DNA from: Nostoc sp. FACHB-110
Lineage (GTDB): Bacteria; Cyanobacteriota; Cyanobacteriia; Cyanobacteriales; Nostocaceae
Direction of reading: 5' to 3'
DNA length: 64,000 nucleotides
Assembly (NCBI RefSeq): GCF_014697425.1
Contig: NZ_JACJRU010000002.1
Span: 372,001-436,000, forward strand
Part shown: piece after piece, positions 61,465 through 64,000 of the stretch
Layout of the letters: every line of letters begins with the position of its first letter
Numbering within the stretch: the first letter of the stretch is position 1
Program-made: the position numbers and the translations under genes
Notes under the pieces: model-generated
The model's database searches: none
Told to the model about the DNA's origin: nothing
What the model saw: the letters and a program-made list of their open reading frames with translations, nothing else

Positions 61465-61519
61465 ATACAAATCCTCGCTTACCAAAAAAGTATAATTCTT
61501 TGGTTTGGTAAGTGGGCGT

Positions 61520-62239
61520 TTAAAATCGCACTTTGTACAAGTCGAATAATTCTCCTGATTGCTGGGCAACAATTTTAGCACCTGTGGCTTTTACAGTTGT
61601 TTCCCACTCACCGATAGATTCTAAAAATACTTCAGCACCTAAATAAGTTTCTAGCACTGCCCAATCTTCTGCTAAAGGTTGTTGGGAATTAAGGACATCA
61701 AAGACAAAGTGTCCACCGGGTTTTAATACTCGCTTGACTTGTTGCAAGACAGCACTCCAGTATTCCAGGGGATAGTAACAGCTAAATCCAGTAGCGATCG
61801 CTAAATCAAACTGAGATGAGGGATAATTTAACTCATGGGCTGGGCCTAACTCAACACCTTTAAATAACTTAGAATTTAACTGCGAACCACGAGAATTCAA
61901 TGTATCTCGGGCGAAGTTACTCACTTCTTGTCCATAAAACAATGCTTGCCAATCTCGCCAAGGATAAATTAAAAAGCTGACACCGCAACCAATATCTAAA
62001 CACTGCTGGTTTTTTTGTGGTTGAGCAATTTCCCAAAAAGGAGAAACGATTCTGCCGGATAATATGCCTGCAAGCCACTCTTGATATATTGGCATTGCTT
62101 GGAGTTCGGCGGGTACTTCAAAATTTTGTCTTTGATACTCTCGGTTAAAGCGGTATGATACTTGCGCTACCCTTTCATGCCATTGATCTGCGTGATGAGC
62201 ATTGCTTGGATGAGTTGTTTGAGAAGGCTTTTTAGACAT
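61520..62239 (-). CDS. SAM-dependent methyltransferase
   Basis: About 239 residues from the ATG of MSKKPSQTTHPS. Class I methyltransferase: motif I CLDIGCGVSFLIYP, motif II-like SQFDLAIATGFSCYY, and VLKPGGHFVFDVLN. Substrate unknown. 55 bp upstream of the MAPEG gene on the same strand; a short operon is possible. A GTG extension to 62335 is open but unsupported. Confidence 0.87.
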   Translation of the reverse strand: MSKKPSQTTHPSNAHHADQWHERVAQVSYRFNREYQRQNFEVPAELQAMPIYQEWLAGILSGRIVSPFWEIAQPQKNQQCLDIGCGVSFLIYPWRDWQALFYGQEVSNFARDTLNSRGSQLNSKLFKGVELGPAHELNYPSSQFDLAIATGFSCYYPLEYWSAVLQQVKRVLKPGGHFVFDVLNSQQPLAEDWAVLETYLGAEVFLESIGEWETTVKATGAKIVAQQSGELFDLYKVRF

Positions 62240-62363
62240 TAAGTCAACACTACTTTTGATTACTTCTGAGTTTGATACTAGTTCATTATTTCCGCAGGCT
62301 GCATATCCTGTGGCAATGTGGATATTAGGAAACACACAATAATTTACATTTGAGGCACTACTA

Positions 62364-62549
62364 ATGACTCGCTCAAAAATAGTTGCTATTGTTACAGGCG
62401 CAATTTCGATCCTCTTGGCTGTGGCTTATTTAATTCTTGTCCAAATCCTTGATTACAGAGATATGAAACCCGCACCTGTTAGCCAAATTCCATCAGCATC
62501 AGTGGTAATGGCTGATTCAAGATTGAGCTTAACTCAGGTTAATCAGTAA
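62364..62549 (+). CDS. Small single-pass membrane protein
   Basis: 61 residues with GAGG before the ATG. One transmembrane helix, about 6-28 (IVAIVTGAISILLAVAYLIL), then a polar tail. I do not recognise a named family. Start and composition support a real gene. Divergent from the methyltransferase. Confidence 0.65.
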   Translation: MTRSKIVAIVTGAISILLAVAYLILVQILDYRDMKPAPVSQIPSASVVMADSRLSLTQVNQ

Positions 62550-62584
62550 TCAGATGAAAAAATATACAATCACTTTAATGGCAA

Positions 62585-62614
62585 GGGTGTAGGGTGTAGG
62601 GTGTAGGGGTGTAT
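62585..62614. repeat. STRR GGGTGTA, about 4 copies
   Basis: Three perfect GGGTGTA units and a degenerate fourth. A reverse-sense acacccgacaccc lies just downstream, so the region could fold. Confidence 0.85.
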
Positions 62615-62768
62615 GTATCCAAAACCCATTAACCCCACACCCGACACCCATTAACCCAACTTCCACAGACAATCTTTGTGCGTAAGTCCTATATATGAGT
62701 TCTATAGTTAGAAATAGTTGTTTAATTTAATATTTTTGACTTTTACCTTTTTACTTTTAACTTAAATT

Positions 62769-63395
62769 ATGACTAACTTTGATGAAAGCGATGCAGTTTA
62801 TGTACGCGAATTAGGCATTGATGATATCGCTCCTGTTTATCATTTGGGAGAAGAATTATTCACCAGTGATTTATATCCCTATTTATATCGAACTTGGGAT
62901 GAATGGGAAGTAATTGGACTTTACAACACAGACCCAGAATATTGTTTAGTTGCGGAAACGAATGGAGAACTAGCAGGATTTATTTTAGGAACAATAATTA
63001 CCAAAGCATCCTGGACTTATGGTTATATTTTGTGGCTAGGTGTTAATCCTAAATTTCAACGCCAAGGTGTGGCTGATAAATTAGTTGATAAAGTTGTGGC
63101 TCGCATGATTGAAGATGGTGCAAGGTTTATGTTAGTAGATACTGACCCGACAAATGTGCCAGCAGTTAAATTTTTTAATCGCAAAGGTTTTGGTAATATT
63201 CGCCAGCATATTTTCTTGTCGATGAATTTAAGTAAACACCCATATTATGGCAGATTAATAGATTATGAACATCAAAAAGCAGAAAGGGCAGGTTATAGGC
63301 GATCGCGTCCCGCAATTCGCGCCCGAAAAGTCGAAGGGATTGTCAATGAAGTAGTATTAAATCCGTTAGTTAGTGAACCACAAAATGAAGTATGA
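62769..63395 (+). CDS. GNAT family N-acetyltransferase
   Basis: 208 residues. GNAT fold about 10-155 with acetyl-CoA loop GVNPKFQRQGVADKLVD and a RimI-like FFNRKGF near the end of the domain. A C-terminal tail of about 45 residues is basic. Target unknown; a ribosomal-protein or other N-terminal acetyltransferase role is only one possibility. Its last three codons and stop lie in a 7-bp repeat array. Confidence 0.9.
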   Translation: MTNFDESDAVYVRELGIDDIAPVYHLGEELFTSDLYPYLYRTWDEWEVIGLYNTDPEYCLVAETNGELAGFILGTIITKASWTYGYILWLGVNPKFQRQGVADKLVDKVVARMIEDGARFMLVDTDPTNVPAVKFFNRKGFGNIRQHIFLSMNLSKHPYYGRLIDYEHQKAERAGYRRSRPAIRARKVEGIVNEVVLNPLVSEPQNEV

Positions 63396-63480
63396 AGTAT
63401 GAAGTGTGAAGTGTGAAGGATGAAGTATGAAGTATGAAGTGTGAAGTGTGAAGGATGAAGGGTGAAGGGTGAAGGGTGAA
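63386..63480. repeat. STRR TGAAGNN, 13.6 copies, with 35-bp duplication
   Basis: Thirteen heptamers plus four bases. Units 1-5 (63386-63420) and 6-10 (63421-63455) are identical 35-bp blocks; then three TGAAGGG units. The array starts inside the GNAT gene, supplying its stop codon. Confidence 0.93.
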
Positions 63481-63527
63481 ATTTTATTGTTTAGTTTTCT
63501 ACTTTTTGATTATTGACCAATAAAAAA

Positions 63528-64000
63528 ATGCAATGGATTTTAGCAACAACTGAACAACCACCAGATTGGTTTATTCAAGCAGTGAAACAGTATACACCTG
63601 CATCAAGTGGTATTTATGCAGCACAATTATTATGGCAACGGGGAATTAAAGATACTCAACAACTAGCCGCATTTGTTAACTATCAAACTTATCAACCTGC
63701 TTCTCCCTTTGAATTTGGTGAAGAAATGCACTTGGCGGTTGCAAGATTGCAACAAGCAAGAAATACTGGCGAAAAAGTGGCAATTTGGGGAGATTTTGAT
63801 GCTGATGGGATTACTTCTACGGCTGTGTTATGGGATGGTTTAGGACAGTTTTTTCGGCAAAATCATTATTTAACTTATTATATTCCCAATCGCTTGAGAG
63901 AATCTCACGGACTCAACAATCAAGGCATTGATAATTTAGCAAAACAAGGATTTAATTTAATAGTTACTTGTGACACTGGTAGCACAAATATTGATGAAAT
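63528..64000 (+). CDS. recJ: Single-stranded-DNA exonuclease RecJ, 5' part (cut by window end)
   Basis: 5'-3' ssDNA exonuclease of the DHH family. The visible 157 residues begin MQWILATTEQPPDW. They include DHH motif I as GDFDADGITSTAVL, a conserved YYIPNRLRESHGLN and VTCDTGSTN. The C-terminal half, including the DHHA1 domain, is beyond the window. No frameshift in the part seen. Confidence 0.9.
   Translation, partial: MQWILATTEQPPDWFIQAVKQYTPASSGIYAAQLLWQRGIKDTQQLAAFVNYQTYQPASPFEFGEEMHLAVARLQQARNTGEKVAIWGDFDADGITSTAVLWDGLGQFFRQNHYLTYYIPNRLRESHGLNNQGIDNLAKQGFNLIVTCDTGSTNIDE

Noticed and set aside
63386..63480. Regular repeats that might suggest a CRISPR array
   Set aside because: Units are 7 bp in direct contact with no spacers and no cas genes are in the window.

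Overview
The window looks like chromosomal DNA of a filamentous, probably heterocyst-forming cyanobacterium (Nostocales, Nostoc/Anabaena/Calothrix-like). The evidence is the very frequent HIP1 octamer GCGATCGC, low-to-moderate GC with AT-rich spacers, many 7-bp short tandem repeats (STRRs), dispersed palindromic repeats, two very long multi-PAS/GAF hybrid histidine kinases, a CPP1-like protein, a pentapeptide-repeat Ser/Thr kinase, a DUF2811 protein and a DnaK2-type chaperone. No rRNA, tRNA or CRISPR array was found. Most genes stand alone or in pairs; the exceptions are the pst, dnd and xseAB clusters.

Layout. 0.2-4.1 kb: ligA and a CocE/NonD hydrolase whose coding sequence contains a 7-bp tandem repeat. 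4.2-9.9 kb: a 1897-residue hybrid kinase with a cyanobacteriochrome-like GAF. 10.2-11.2 kb: an NrdG-like radical SAM protein preceded by two tiny ORFs. 11.2-17.9 kb: a reduced DNA phosphorothioation (Dnd) island on the minus strand. It holds dnd-associated protein 4, DndD and a Dnd-type helicase restriction protein. A 3' remnant, probably of dndC, is fused by an ATGA overlap to dndD; Uma2 and CadD genes and a MITE lie between. 18.1-19.8 kb: lexA and argF. 20.1-25.6 kb: pstS-pstC-pstA-pstB (minus) with a Pho-box-like array, and a divergent orphan PstB paralogue.

25.9-35 kb: an NYN-LOTUS protein, hppD, a HAD hydrolase, a CPP1-like protein, an OmpR-type regulator, DUF2811, hisIE, chaB and hemL. 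35.3-42.5 kb: a SpkB-like kinase, an FHA protein, recA, xseA-xseB and an ADP-ribosylglycohydrolase. 43-49 kb: dnaK, a Uma2 protein and uvrA. 50-53.4 kb: a WecG/TagA transferase and two GT4 glycosyltransferases. 53.4-64 kb: a second MITE copy, fdhD, a VOC protein, a second hybrid kinase (1414 aa), bioF, a MAPEG protein, a methyltransferase, a small membrane protein, a GNAT and the 5' part of recJ.

How it fits together. The window is rich in DNA-repair genes (ligA, lexA, recA, xseAB, uvrA, recJ). lexA and uvrA carry perfect matches to the Anabaena LexA box RGTACNNNDGTWCB and recA a one-mismatch version, so an SOS regulon can be read from sequence. The pst operon is probably under PhoB/SphR-type control. 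The Dnd island keeps its ATPase and restriction-like parts but no visible sulfur-insertion genes, which suggests decay or completion in trans. Repeats (MITE pair, an IS200/IS605-like end, STRRs that abut or enter genes) are the main source of novelty.
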